Source of the DNA: Cryptomeria japonica
Lineage: Eukaryota; Streptophyta; Pinopsida; Cupressales; Cupressaceae
Length of the DNA: 64,000 nt
Reading direction: 5' to 3'
Assembly (NCBI RefSeq): GCF_030272615.1
Contig: NC_081409.1
Location: 874,624,594-874,688,593, forward strand
The notes under the pieces were generated by a model. It saw nothing but the letters and a program-made list of their open reading frames with translations. It was not told the origin of the DNA and did no database searches. The position numbers were made by a program, and so were the translations under genes. Numbering within the stretch: position 1 is the stretch's first letter; every line of letters starts with the position of its first letter. Shown piece by piece: positions 48,915 to 60,741 of this stretch.

Positions 48915-49700
48915 ACACTTCCCCTCATGGATAGAACTAATCTCCCACATAAGGAAGATCTTCAACCTATTCCTATGGATGTCAGTATACATTCTCCTAA
49001 GAAGAACAACACTATTCCTCCTAAGGTTAGACTTATACCTCCTCCTCATGATGGACCTGATCTTCTTCCTACACCTAACATTCCTCCTTTATATGGCACA
49101 GTTCCACCTCCTTCCTCTTATCAAGAGAAGAGGCCTTCTTCTCCTCTTGTTCAACCTAAAATACCTCAACCTAAACCTTCAACTATTAAGGAGAGAAACA
49201 TTCCTACTTTTTCAAATGCTCCTCCTCCTTCTCAGTCTTCCACTAAGATTCGACGAAATCGTTGTGTGAGAGAACCCTGACGAAGACGCTGTGTTTGAGC
49301 TCGTGAAGTTGTCCCTCAAATTATTCCATCTCCTAAAACTCCAACAGTTGACATGATTCCCTTTTCTCCTAAGTAAGATGTTCAACCTAAATCTTTAAAC
49401 CATAATTTGCACAAAACATGTGATGGTTTTTCTCCTATTCATGTTCGTATTCCTCTTTCTATAAAATTTGATGAAAAATGAGTTAAAATGTTATTCATGA
49501 TGGCAATACAACTCCTAATGCTTCTAATAGTGAGTATGAATATGTTGATGTAGACAAGCATTTATCAACTGAATTTTCCCAAACCCTAATCCTAGCTCCT
49601 AGAATCAAACAAAGTGACTTACCACATGAGCATAGTCCTTGTTTGGATCTTGTTATAGCTCCATATGTTGTGGTCAATGTCATTCCTCTTGCATGTTGCT
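48915..49700 (+). pseudogene. Proline-rich C-terminal extension of element D gag-protease
   Basis: After F, the D sequence gives TTLPLMDRTNLPHKEDLQPI, then a run rich in Pro, Ser and Lys (IPPPHDGPDLLPTPNIPPLY, PPPSSYQEKRPSSP), KIRRNRCVREP, a stop, and REVVPQIIPSPKTPTVDMIP. It has no reverse transcriptase motifs. Such linkers occur between protease and polymerase in large plant gypsy elements, so pol may have been deleted just downstream. Confidence 0.6.
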
Positions 49701-50514
49701 CGCCTTCCTGACATAGTGTTCAACAAGATTGGGAGGCGGATGTCATGCTAGATTAGAAATATTAGTATTATACATTTTCTCTCTCTCCTTTCTTGCTCTT
49801 TTGTGACCATTCTTCTATGTGTATCCATGTTCTTCTGTTTTTCCCTTCATGTCTACTTGAAGACGATGTAGAACATTGAGATCTATTTTGGTCTCTTTCA
49901 TGTTGACTCAAAAGACATCCTATCATCTTTTCCCTTTCTTCTAAGGTAGTGTCCTTTCTTTGGAGAATGATAATTATTATATGCACATATACATATATGA
50001 TATACATGAGTTATCATACAACATACTGACCTTGAGGAAAGCAAAACTACCTTGTGCTTGGTGTTTTGTGTTCATTATCCTTGGGTTTATTTCTCACTTG
50101 GGGGCTAAATCCTTACAATAATGTTCTACCTCTCTTCTCTCTCTCTTGGGTGTATCCTACCTTAAAGAAATCACTCCTGATAAGGCACGCACGATCGCTT
50201 TAACATGGGGGAATACACTCCACTCATATCCTCCTTTTCAATACTTAGAATTATTTAGCGAACTTGGCTTTGTTTCATAATCTTGGTATCTTTTTCGTGA
50301 CTCGTAGTGAGGGGAACCTTGCTACTTGCAATCATGGTTTTCCCTTCTTGATCTTCCCTTTTACTTTGTCAATCGATGTCCTAAGATCCTAAATCTACTG
50401 GGGGCTTGGTGTATCTTGCTTCCTTGACATGGTAGAAGTCTTTCAATCTTGTTTCCTTGTACTTTACCAGTAGTATTGGCATACTCTTATACTCCCGCTA
50501 AAGTGGGGGCTAAA
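49701..50514 (+). other. 3' untranslated part and polypurine tract of element D
   Basis: Non-coding sequence leads to aaagtgggggctaaa (50,500-50,514), the polypurine tract directly before the 3' LTR. A phrase much like it, ttgggggctaaatccttac, occurs at about 50,100, and ctgggggcttgg at 50,399, so the purine box is partly repeated. Confidence 0.65.
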
Positions 50515-51649
50515 TATAGTGTCAAGAAATTGAGACCCTTGCAATTTCTACCATATTAGGGTTGTCACACACATGATTTGTTTCCCTAAGCTAGATCAGA
50601 GATGGGAGACTTGCTCGACACCTGAGAACTGCACCTTGCTTGCCCTTCATACTGCCTGAACTGCATTCTGTCCTACAAAAAAGGACAGGACAACGACATG
50701 GCGCCCCTATCCGTTGCCCCATTTTGGGGCAGGACCCTTTTCAAATGTGCTTTGGAGGTTGCACATTGAGCAGGAAGACTCCCCCAATGTTGGCCTAAGA
50801 TGGAAAATCAGTCAATTAGCCCTAATTGACTAGTATTTAAGTCGCATTTTCCTCATTTACATAAGTGGGATGAGTGGGAAGTTTACATGAGATCACACAT
50901 TCAAGCATTCTTTTCCAACATTGAGCATTCTCAAGTCTCCTTTCAAGGCTAGGTGTTGTATTCAAGTCAAGGATTCAACCATTAAAGAGGAGATTCATTC
51001 CAACATTCAATTCCACACAAGAAAATCTATCTACATTCTATCTACAAAATCCCTTAAGGTGATTTATATTTCAATCTTTCATTTACATTCACTTGCAAGT
51101 ACTTTCTATCATCATTTGGTTAATTCCAAAACTTCCAATCCCAACCCCTTTCTATCTCTTTTCTGTGTGTAGTTTGCAGGTGCACAACTGTACTTTCCGA
51201 TTTGGGCTCCATTTGTAGAGGCGAAAAAACCCTTTTTGTTTCACAAATTTTTCGGAGGATCGTGTACATTCCCGCCACAGTCCAGTCAACTTTTTCCCAA
51301 ATTCATAGGGTGAATTTGTTTCAACAAATTATTGCCAGATCCAGGTGCACAACTTCATCCTATGCTTCTATCTTGAGTTATAATTAGATCTTTGTCACTT
51401 TTACACTTCATCATAAGTACACAATTCAATCAATTCAAATTGCAATCTCAGAAGAGGGGATTCATTTATTGTCACTCAAAATTCAATCTCTTTCTCTAGA
51501 GGTTGAATCTAGTGTATCTTCCCCTTCTTCCAATTTAATGTGGAAGATGTGTTTGAAGAGAAATCTGAAGTGAAACTTTTATCTCTCCTTGGAGGGAAGA
51601 AAAGCTTTCCTTTCAATATCTCCATTATTCACCTTTTTCAAACATTACA
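50515..51649 (+). repeat. 3' LTR of element D
   Basis: It starts TATAGTGTCAAGAAATTG (TG mutated to TA) and ends TTTCAAACATTACA. It lacks short segments present in the 5' copy. The target duplication agaag follows at 51,650. Confidence 0.9.
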
Positions 51650-51654
51650 AGAAG

Positions 51655-52749
51655 ACTTTGAAAAAAGTTTTGTTAGATAATCAGTATGAAGTTAATCAAT
51701 TTAATCTACAAGAAGAACCTCATCTGGGAGAACAAAGCATACCATCACACAACAATCTGAAAGTGCAGACACAAGATAATACTTCTATTCTGGAAGTACA
51801 GGTTGATGATTTGGATGATGTTAGGGTTGAGGATGCTGCAAAAGATGATGATAAAACATGTACAGACTAAGTAGGAAAGGTAGATGATGGAAAGGAAGAG
51901 GTTTACAATCCTCCAGTTCCTGAGAAGGATGCTAAAAAAGAAAATATGCAGGTTAAATTTGAAGTCAAATCTAAGACGAAAGACATTGTAGAGACAGTGA
52001 AGGGAAAGCAAGTCATTGATGATCCAAAGTTTATTCAAGGTTAGATTAACCTTGCTTCTTCATTTCCAATTCAAAAGCTTCAACTTGCATCATTTTCACA
52101 AGAAAAAGTTAGTACGGATCTTTTGAAATCTCATATAGAGGATAGTATGTTGCTAACTGTGGCAACTGGTGTTTTTGAAAAGTTGATACCCTCGTTCCAA
52201 AAGGATACTTTAGATACTCCTTCCAAGAAATTAAAGAGTTTGATTAATTTTGTAAATACACATTTTGAATCTTTTGAAAAGTTTGCTGAGGAGAAAGTCC
52301 AAAATGAATTCAATGAAAAAAGGCGTTAGAATTTGAAAAGGATGATTGCCAAAGATAGAGTTACTTTAGATGCCTATGTAAATAGAATGAAAGATGCATT
52401 GTTCGAAGGTGGGAACTTATACAAATCATACTTATCTCTGACCAATTTCACTGCAGAGATTGATAAAAAGTCTACGGTGTATGAAAATGAGCTTGAATGC
52501 ATATCTCAATCAGTTGATTCCCCGTCAGTATCATTGAGAAGTCATAAAAATCAGGTAATATCATTACCTGAGAAAATAAAAAATTTGAATCATTACCGAG
52601 AAAGAGTAATTTGTAGAGTCAGAGAAAATAAGAGTCTCATTACTCCTAAGTTGGACCTTATGCTGAGTGCTCTCAAGGATACTCAAGATGCTCTAGCCAG
52701 CGGTGATCCGAAAGATGTAAAAAATAGCAGAGGTGCAAGCCCATTTATT
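51655..52749 (+). pseudogene. Second ORF of element C, C-terminal part
   Basis: The frame of 34,892 continues here (TLKKVLLDNQYEVNQFNLQE). It passes through an acidic linker, then IEDSMLLTVATGVFEKLIPS, KLKSLINFVNTHFESFEKFA and RMIAKDRVTLDAYVNRM, ending ALASGDPKDVKNSRG. This helical C-terminus corresponds in position and style to the last 170 codons of the A second ORF and to 43,400-44,200 in B. Stops occur at 51,868 and 52,327. The 3' LTR of C should follow but was displaced by G. Confidence 0.75.
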
Positions 52750-52916
52750 TAGTGGATTCGTAACGATGTTGGAGAATCTGCAGAAGGGCTAGGATAGCCA
52801 CCTGGACACATTGAAGAATTCATCTGCAGACATCTTCAAATTTTTGTGAGTTAAGTCTGTATGTACATATTTATATAGCATTTTTTGCTTCAATTTTTTA
52901 TTTATGGAATTCTACC

Positions 52917-54128
52917 TGTAGACAACTAAAAATAATTATTTTTAATTCCTTACATAATTAATTAATTAATTATGTTAATTCAAATTCTCCTCAATATTAT
53001 TTAAATAATTGATATTGTCACTATGGTATGTGACTGATTTATTTAATAAATCAATCCCTTTCTTTATTCTTCTAAAAGATTAAATCCTCACAAATCTTCA
53101 TCTTGGATAATTAATTTCAATTAATTAGTTAACCCACATGATTCCTACAAACCATCTTCTTAATTCATCATTAACCTAATAAAGTCTTCTAGAAACTCCC
53201 TAAACTCACTTAACCTTATTCTTCTAATTTTTAATTCCCTCCACTCATTCTCTCTCCTAGTCAAATCCTCCTACAAATCCTAATCCCACCTAACATTTCC
53301 TCTAATCCCCCTCCTAATGAGTTGCTAATGGCTAATCATCATGATTAGCCACGAAGTCAACTCCTTGTCCCTTCCATCCAACCACTAGCTTTTAATGCTC
53401 TTTTCCTAGGTGAATGTGAGATCTTCAAAATCTCACAGTCCTCTAGGCATCTCCTCTCCCAAGGAATTTTTAATTCCTTCTTATTCCTCCAATCCCCATG
53501 ATTATCCCTTTTCGAAGAATTTTAAATTCCTCCCCATTCTTCAAGGAATGTCACATCCCTTGCTCCTCTCAAGGCACATTGGGAAGTCTTCCCAATGCAC
53601 TTTGCTCTTCTCAAGGTACCTTGGGAAGTCTCCCCAATGTACCTTGAGAAGTGTGGAGACAAGAAATGCCTTTAAGGCATATCTCTTGGTCTCCACACTT
53701 TCTCTTGGGCCTTGTGTGAGGACTCCATCCCTCCATTCTTCATCTCCAAGTTTAGTAATCTTATGTTGTCCTTTTGAGCCCAAGAAATCATCTTGGCAAC
53801 CTTATCATGTTCAAATCATATCTCATCCACACTTGATCATCTCATCTTTATCATCTTCAAAATCCATTCCATTTGTGCACAACATTGGAGAGCCATCCAC
53901 ATCAAGCAAGCAAGAAAGAAAGAGGAGCACATCAAGTGGAGCATCACCAAGGGGTGCCTTCACTTCATCATGCTCAATCCGAGGGAGAGGTATAAGGTTT
54001 TGTGAGGTATATGCATCTTATTCACGTTTTCATGTGTTTTGGAGTTATGTCTTTGATTTCATATGATTATATGTTTGACTTGCATGCTTATTAACTAATC
54101 CACCTCACAGGTCTTTTTCCCCTCTTCA
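52917..54128 (+). repeat. 5' LTR of element G
   Basis: The LTR starts TGTAGACAACTAAAAATAAT and ends CCCCTCTTCA. The first 130 bp are AT-rich with attaattaatta runs. Later parts contain near repeats of gaagtctccccaatg with ctcaaggcacattgg (53,565-53,650). Confidence 0.75.
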
Positions 54129-54131
54129 TTC

Positions 54132-54148
54132 TGGCACGCTCGGTGGGA
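54132..54148 (+). other. Putative primer-binding site of element G
   Basis: tggcacgctcggtggga begins three bases after the LTR, starts with the obligatory TGG, and resembles primer sites of other plant Tat-type elements. I do not name the tRNA with certainty. Confidence 0.65.
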
Positions 54149-56976
54149 CCCACGTCTCAAATTTAACGATTTTTTTAAAGTTTTTTTTGAAGTTTTTTTT
54201 TCCATGTTCACGATTGTTTCTTCATTAGCACGACTATTTCTGAATCAGCACGAGCACCTTGGGTTCGGCGTGATTGTAGGAGAAATTCAAAAAAAATTGG
54301 GCGTCCGCCCATAAAATTCTTCTATCTCCTCATTCTTCCTCTTCTGCATTTTGTCACTTCTATTTATTTACTGTTTCTGCTTCAGCACGAGCGTTTTTGT
54401 AAAAAAATTGAATATCAGCGCGACTGCATTTTTTCCTTTTCTGTTATCTAATCTATTTAGTTTTAATAATCTGCCTATAAGCCGCTCTGTTTAGTTCTAA
54501 TAATCTGTTTAGTTTTTAATAATATGTCTGTTAGCTACTTTGTTTATTTTAATCATCTATTTAGTCTTAATAATCTGTCTGTCCGTAGCTCTGTTTAGTT
54601 GTAATCATCTATTTAGTTTTAAATAATCTGTCTTTTGTGTTTGTGGAAAGTGTGAAAGTAGGAGAGTATTCTCTTGTCTATCTAGACAATCAAAAATCCA
54701 GACCTGACACTTCTGTCTGCTCTGTTATGGTTTAATTATTCTATTTTTTCATCATATCTACTTTATCTTCACTCCATTTTCCTCCAAATTTCACTAGATC
54801 CCCCACATTGCCATTTTGCACATTTCCTTCCTTGGGGGCCTTATCCCAAAATCCACTTTTTGAAGCCCAAAATCCCATATTCCTCTATTTTTAGGGTTTG
54901 CCATAACTCCCCCTTTTATCCAATCACCTCCAAATTTTCCCATATTGTCCATCTCCAACGTTTGCTTTTTTGTCCCTCTTGGACAAATTTTTCCATTCCT
55001 TCATCTCTCCTCCAAAATCCCCATTTTTTGCTTGCTTATCCCTTGGAAAGTATCAAAAACCTAGTCAAACACCATTTACCCATTAGATTTTCCTCCAAAT
55101 CCACATTTGTCATTAGTAAAAACATTTTTATTCACGTTTTTCTACTTATCCCCAAAAATTCAAAAAAATTAATATTTTTGTCATTTTGTTGTCTTTTGCA
55201 GAACTCTTGTTGAAGACTCCATTTTTCAAACTACTAATCAAGTTGTTTTGCAGGTTGCCTAAGAAATCCGACCAAACATTGTGCATTTATTTAATTTAGG
55301 CACCTAGATATTAATTAAAATGGAATGAACCATTGTCTTATGTGTCTTTAAGAAAAGCGTAAAGGTAGGAGAGTATGCTCTCATCTAGCTAAATGATCAG
55401 AAATTCAGACCCTCCAACCTTTTCTTGTTTGATTGCATGTTTACCTCTAGCGGGTCTGCCCTCCCAACTTGCTCTTTGAGAAGGTAAGAGGGGAATAACC
55501 CAAGTGAGTACACTCGGACATGGGGTTCCCAACTCACTATAATAAATAGGCCATTGACTACGAAAGGGTCAATGGTTGGGGCTATATGAGAGTTCACTCT
55601 CACATTGGGTGCTTAGTAGGATCCTATAGATCTCGATCATGCTTGCGTGACTACTAAGTTCTTGGTGCTTCATTGGGCTATAGGCCTCAATTGCACTTGC
55701 ACAACTTCGAAGGGTAGCTCCTAACGGGAAGACTTACTAAACACCTTGTTCATAGTAGCTAAAACCCTTCTAGTCATTGGTGCGGGAGGTCGGACCTCCG
55801 AAGCTGCCCATATTTTTACGGCCCTTAATAGAGACACAAAGTTCACCATGAGGATTTTTCATGGGAATTGATGCTTGGCTGCCCCGAGAACTGAGTGTCG
55901 TGGAGGGGAACCAATGGGGTCAAGCATCTAAGTGTCCACTCTGGGTAAGCGTAGCTGGGAAACCAATTGGGATCCAATGACTATTGTCCTTGCGAGCCTT
56001 AAGAATGTTGTATATGAGCATGAGTGTCTTTGAGATAATATGCATTTGATCATTGTGTTTTCTTTGTTTGATACATACTTGCCAAGAGAAGACTAAAAAC
56101 ATATCACTATCTCCAAACACTTTGCAAAAAACACAAACGATTGTCCAAGTCATTACCCACACAAAGTCCAAAATTGCATCAAAACTCCGTCTATCCCATG
56201 TTTCATAAGCCCAAGAGAGAAGCTAAGAGTTCATCCTCTCCATCAACATTCAAGTTTGTCCTTTGGAACACCTACTATCGTCCAAATCAGGGTGGTTGTA
56301 TCCCTTCATACAACTTGCCATTCGAATCAATCCTTAAGTCATGTTCATGCCAAAGACAACCTGGTCATCAAGTTTCTTCTAAGCCATCACTACCATACCT
56401 CCTCCATCAATCATCCTCAAATTTTCCAAGGACTTAGCACATCAAATCAATCTCCCTCCACTATCAAATCAATTATCAAAATTCAAACCCAATCATCCTC
56501 TAATCCAATTTAACCTCGCATTGAGGTTACATGCCATGTGAAATTCCATTTAGACCTCATCAGTAATCCTCTCCAAGTGCCTTTTTCCTAATCCTTTTGA
56601 GTCGATCAAGACTCTTAACTCACGTCTTTACTTTGCTTAGGGTCATTAGTCAACCCTTGGTATAAGAGAGGCTTTTAAATCATCAATCCAAGGTCTAAAT
56701 TCTACACAACTTGGCCATCACCTTACTTGTGGTTGCATCCACCACCAAAAAGTCGCATCCAAGGACAAAGGTGTCAAATCCTAATAAAATCCCGGCTCTA
56801 ATCCAAGCCATACCAATCAAAAAAATCCCTTGTCATAAAAGACAAAATCCAAAATTCCACAAATATCTTGCTAGGTCCTTTCATCACAAATTTCCCCCTC
56901 CAAAATTTTCCAAGGATTTTCATGTATGGTTACAACGTGATCCCAAAAGAGAAAGATGGCTGAACAATAATATGGC
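54149..56976 (+). other. Leader of element G with internal repeats
   Basis: The 2.8-kb leader has no convincing gene. About 54,447-54,632 holds a 52-bp tandem repeat of about 3.5 units (agctctgtttagtt-taat-atct). A block of about 60 bp with aggagagtattctct and a following cagacc (54,652-54,708) recurs in diverged form at 55,351-55,411. Long leaders are normal in Tat elements. The reading frames inside it lack domains. Confidence 0.65.
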
Positions 56977-58989
56977 ATGTCGGACATTAGTGCCCTATAT
57001 GAAGATCCCACACAAGACCCTACACAAAGTGGGCAACCTAGCACTCAAGATCAAAGCCAAAATCCTAACATGGTTAGCCAAGATGAACTCTCTCTAGAAG
57101 TGCAAACTTTCCTAGTGGATTATTATAACCAAGAGATGATGGAAAAGTTTATTCAACACAATCCTACTGCACTTCTAAAAACTCTCCTTGAGAGTGGAGC
57201 TCAACTTCTACCTAAATTTAATAGATCCACTCTCACCCAACAACCACAAGGAGACCTCTCTCCCACACAAAGTGTTGCACCTATTATTCAGACTCAATCA
57301 ATTGCAGCCCCATCAATCATCCAAGCTCAATCAATGCCACCCATGGCACCTCCCACCGTGGTATCCATCCCACCTTCTTCCTCCTTACCATCTATACCAC
57401 TATCAAATCCGATCTTATCTATTCTCCAACAAACTTCTATACCACCTCCTTCCATTCAACCACATATTTCTATTCCACAAACTTCCCTTCCTGCCAACAA
57501 TGTCGCAAATTTCATCTGGGCCGTACTCAATCCCGTCACAATAGTTTGCGGACCACAACCAACTATCACACAAATCCCTGTGACATCAGTCCTCACATCC
57601 CACATTCCTGCCTCCTCGTCATATCAATATATTGGTGGTGGTGCACCTTCTTTGGCACACCCAATTCTTGGGGCAAATACAATTCAGCATTATCAAAGTC
57701 TAGAACAAGACCTCATCGAAGAAATTCAAGACATGAAGAATATCATCAAGGACATGAAACAAAGGACTAATAAAAGGAAAATTTACTCATTTGAAGAGTT
57801 TTTCCCTTGTGCTTACGACCCGTTTATATCAGTTGCACCCTATCCCTTGGGATTTGAGATCCCCAAATTCACCAAGTATGAAGGCAAAGGAGACCCCCAC
57901 GACCATGTCCTATAATTCCACATCTTATGTCAAGAAGTCTCCTATAGTGACCTTTATCTTCGTAGACTCTTTCCCAAGAGTCTCACAGGAGATGCCCTAG
58001 CATGGTTATCATCTCTACTGCAAGGTTCCATTATCTCCTTTCTAGACTTGGCAGAAAAATTTGTGGCCCACTATGCTTACAACATGGTTAATGATGTTTC
58101 TATGATGGACCTATGCAATACAAAACAAAGGCCCGGAGAAACCTTCGCCAATTTCCTACAGAGATGGTGACATCTTATCAAGAAATTCTAGTGGGACATG
58201 CCAAAACAACATCAAATTGAGCTATTTCAAAAGAACTTAGTGCCTAAACTATCGAGACCCTTAATATCCTAATATATCAAATCCTTCCAAAAATTAACCA
58301 ATAAGGGCCTCGCCCTCGAACATGTCTTGATGGAGGAAGGAACCTTGAAACATTACCAGAAGTTGACACAAAGTTCTCCCTCTTATCATAACGACAAGCC
58401 AAAATTCTAGTCTAAAAACAAAAACATGGTCAATGATGGTGTAACTAATGCAAAGCAGGTCCAAACCATGGCCGCTCCCCCAAAATCCACCACCAATAAT
58501 CATAAATTCAATAATCAAAACAATCAAAATCAATCCCAAAAACCTCACAACAATGTCTCAATCTAAGGACAACCACCTCGATCGAATAATCGGACTCCAA
58601 GAGAATTCACTCCTCTGGCTGAGCCTATTGAAATGGTGTTTCAAAAACTTGTCCAAGTAGGTGTAGTGGTTTTTCCAATCACCTACCTGTTTGACCCCAA
58701 TCAACCTAAACCAAGATGGTATAATGAAAATGAGTACTATGAATACCATCATATCAAGGGACATGATATATGAAAGTGTATGAAACTGAAGATCTACATA
58801 CAAGATCTCATTGATAGAGGTGAGATTGAAGTAGAAAATGCAAAACTTGGTAATAACAATGACAAACTCAAAATGTACCAGGAACCCTTCGCGAAGCATG
58901 ATAAAGGAAAATGCTCATCATCTAATGCAATAGGTTATGACTACGCTAATCACATAACCAGCTTTGATTTTTTTAGTAGGTCGCATTGA
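56977..58989 (+). pseudogene. Gag of gypsy element G
   Basis: The frame starts MSDISALYEDPTQDPTQSGQ and runs 312 codons to a stop at 57,913, including a Pro/Ser/Ile-rich stretch (57,270-57,620) and a short coiled coil. The gag core follows: GFEIPKFTKYEGKGDPHDHV, then after the stop LFPKSLTGDALAWLSSLL and ISFLDLAEKFVAHYAYNM. A zinc-like motif YYEYHHIKGHDI-KC with LKIYIQDLIDRGEIEV lies near 58,735-58,840. Gag builds the particle. The protein is interrupted several times and then shifts frame. Confidence 0.82.
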
Positions 58990-59761
58990 ACCTGCAGACA
59001 ATCATATCAATGTCATAACCATCCAAGGAGTTAATCCTCCTTCTTCCCAAAGTAGACCAAATCTTGCTAGGATAGTCATTCAAGGCGCCATGCCTTCCAC
59101 CTCCCATTTCCAGAATGACTGCAATGTAACTACACGCCAAGGTAAAGTCACCATCCAAAGAGTCCCTCCCCCACCAAATCCACTGCCCATGACTTCCACA
59201 CGTCGATATGACCTCCTGGACCAACTTGGGAAGACCCCCGCTCAGATCTCCATTTTGGAACTCCTTAAAACTTCCCTAGTCCATAAAGAAATTTTGGAAC
59301 AAGCCTTTCTCAAATCACGCATTCTTGATAACATCAACGCCACCCAATTCCAAGCCCTAATTGGAAACGTTGCTGCCCAACAACACCTAGTATTTAGCTC
59401 CAAAGATGCTCCCACAAATCAAGACCATAACAAACCTTTGCACATTGAAGTTCTTATCCACAAACATAAGGTCAAACGCATCCTAATAGACGGCCGATCT
59501 AGGCTTAATCTATGTACATACAAATTAATAAAACAATTGGGACTTTCTGAGGATCTAATAGACACATCAGGAAGGACCACAATAAAGGCATATGATGATG
59601 CAAAAAAAATTTCAAAGGGCATGATCACCTTACCTCTTCAAGTGGGCCTCATTACAATTGAAACCCTTTGCCAAGTAATAGATCTTGATCTCCCCTACAA
59701 CATTCTCCTGGGGCGGCCATGGATTCATTCCTTGCAGGCCGTACCCTCCACCTATCACTAA
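58990..59761 (+). pseudogene. Aspartic protease of gypsy element G
   Basis: An open frame of 265 codons reaches from 58,964 to 59,761. The retropepsin part starts near LHIEVLIHKHKVKRILIDGR (59,440-59,500), and includes LCTYKLIKQLGL and IDLDLPYNILLGRPWIHSLQ. The catalytic segment, expected as IDGGS in this lineage, reads IDGRS, which probably kills activity. The domain would cleave the polyprotein. It sits one frame away from the gag and polymerase pieces. Confidence 0.85.
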
Positions 59762-60741
59762 TGCATCAAATTCCCCTTCAATGGAAAAGAGATAACTATC
59801 AAAAGTGATCCACAACCCTTCCAGTATTGCAAACTCCTAGAGGAAAACCATCCATATCATTTCCCATTAAATAGACCCTCGCCAATGCCTCCATCTGACA
59901 CATCAAATGTTGCCTCCACATCATCCCAACTAGATAATCAAATCAAGATCTTGGACAAGGGCTGTGGAGAATACAAATTGGAGGATATCTTATTAATAGG
60001 CAGCCTCCCTCTCTCTCCTAAGTCATTTGGCAAACCAAAGAAGCTCAAAAAGGATCCGAAACCAGTCATACAATGCCAAAATACTACCTTCTAGCAATGT
60101 GGCCCACTTAATGAGGAGAGTCTTGAAGAAGCAGATGTCTCTTCCTGGTTGTACTGGGAAGAGGATGATGAGCCAGCAAAAGTACCCAATAAAATGTACC
60201 CAAAAGCATCTACCCTAGTTGAAAAAATGGGATACAAAGGATATGACCTGGGACCAGAGGAAAAAGGAAGAAAAGCACCCATAAATTCTATCTCCTACAA
60301 ATACAACAGAGGCTTGGGTAAACCCCAGTTCCTAAAATTACTATCGTTGGTGCCCTTTCTAGTCCTTCTTCGGATATTGAAAGCACTAACAAAGAGGAAT
60401 TCCACGAAATGCCTTATGAATATGAGAAAGATACCTTCTTTGACACTTACATCAATGCCATCACCCCCATAACCCCTCCCACTTCACACAAGCTACATCT
60501 TGTCCATCTTCAACTCATTGACTGGGGCCAATGAGACAAACCCACTTTAGATATCTATGCCAATTTTAATGCTCTCATTTCTCTCCTGATGGCGCAAAAC
60601 CTAGAAGATTGTAAAATAATCAAGGTTATTCAACTACATGAAAAGGGATACTTTGGTAGTCAGGTCAACGCCCTTAGCCACAAAAAAGATAATAAAAGGA
60701 AAAGACACGATTCCCTAGGTTAAAACCTCCCTAAGGCAACT

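Larger units (their letters stand above)
34895..51649 (+). mobile_element. Element D: Ty3/gypsy-type element with gag-protease and no visible pol
   Basis: LTRs of 1,180 bp (34,895-36,074) and 1,135 bp (50,515-51,649) flank a gag-protease gene with a proline-rich extension. A perfect agaag duplication brackets it. The polypurine tract lies at 50,500-50,514. The 3' LTR start has mutated from TG to TA. Removing B and F leaves about 5.4 kb of interior and no reverse transcriptase or integrase, so D was probably non-autonomous. Its interior was later hit by B (39,608-45,395) and probably by F (45,624-48,914). Confidence 0.88.
30668..52916 (+). mobile_element. Element C: LTR element with gag and second ORF, interrupted by D and G
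   Basis: C has a 5' LTR (30,668-31,764), primer site, gag (31,835-32,995) and second ORF (33,429-34,894, continuing at 51,655-52,749). D is inserted in the second ORF, with perfect agaag duplications at 34,890-34,894 and 51,650-51,654. The C reading frame passes across the junction when D and one duplication are taken out. G interrupts C again at 52,917, so the 3' LTR of C must lie beyond the window. No polymerase domain is present. The left target site would be gaatg (30,663-30,667), untested. Confidence 0.85.
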
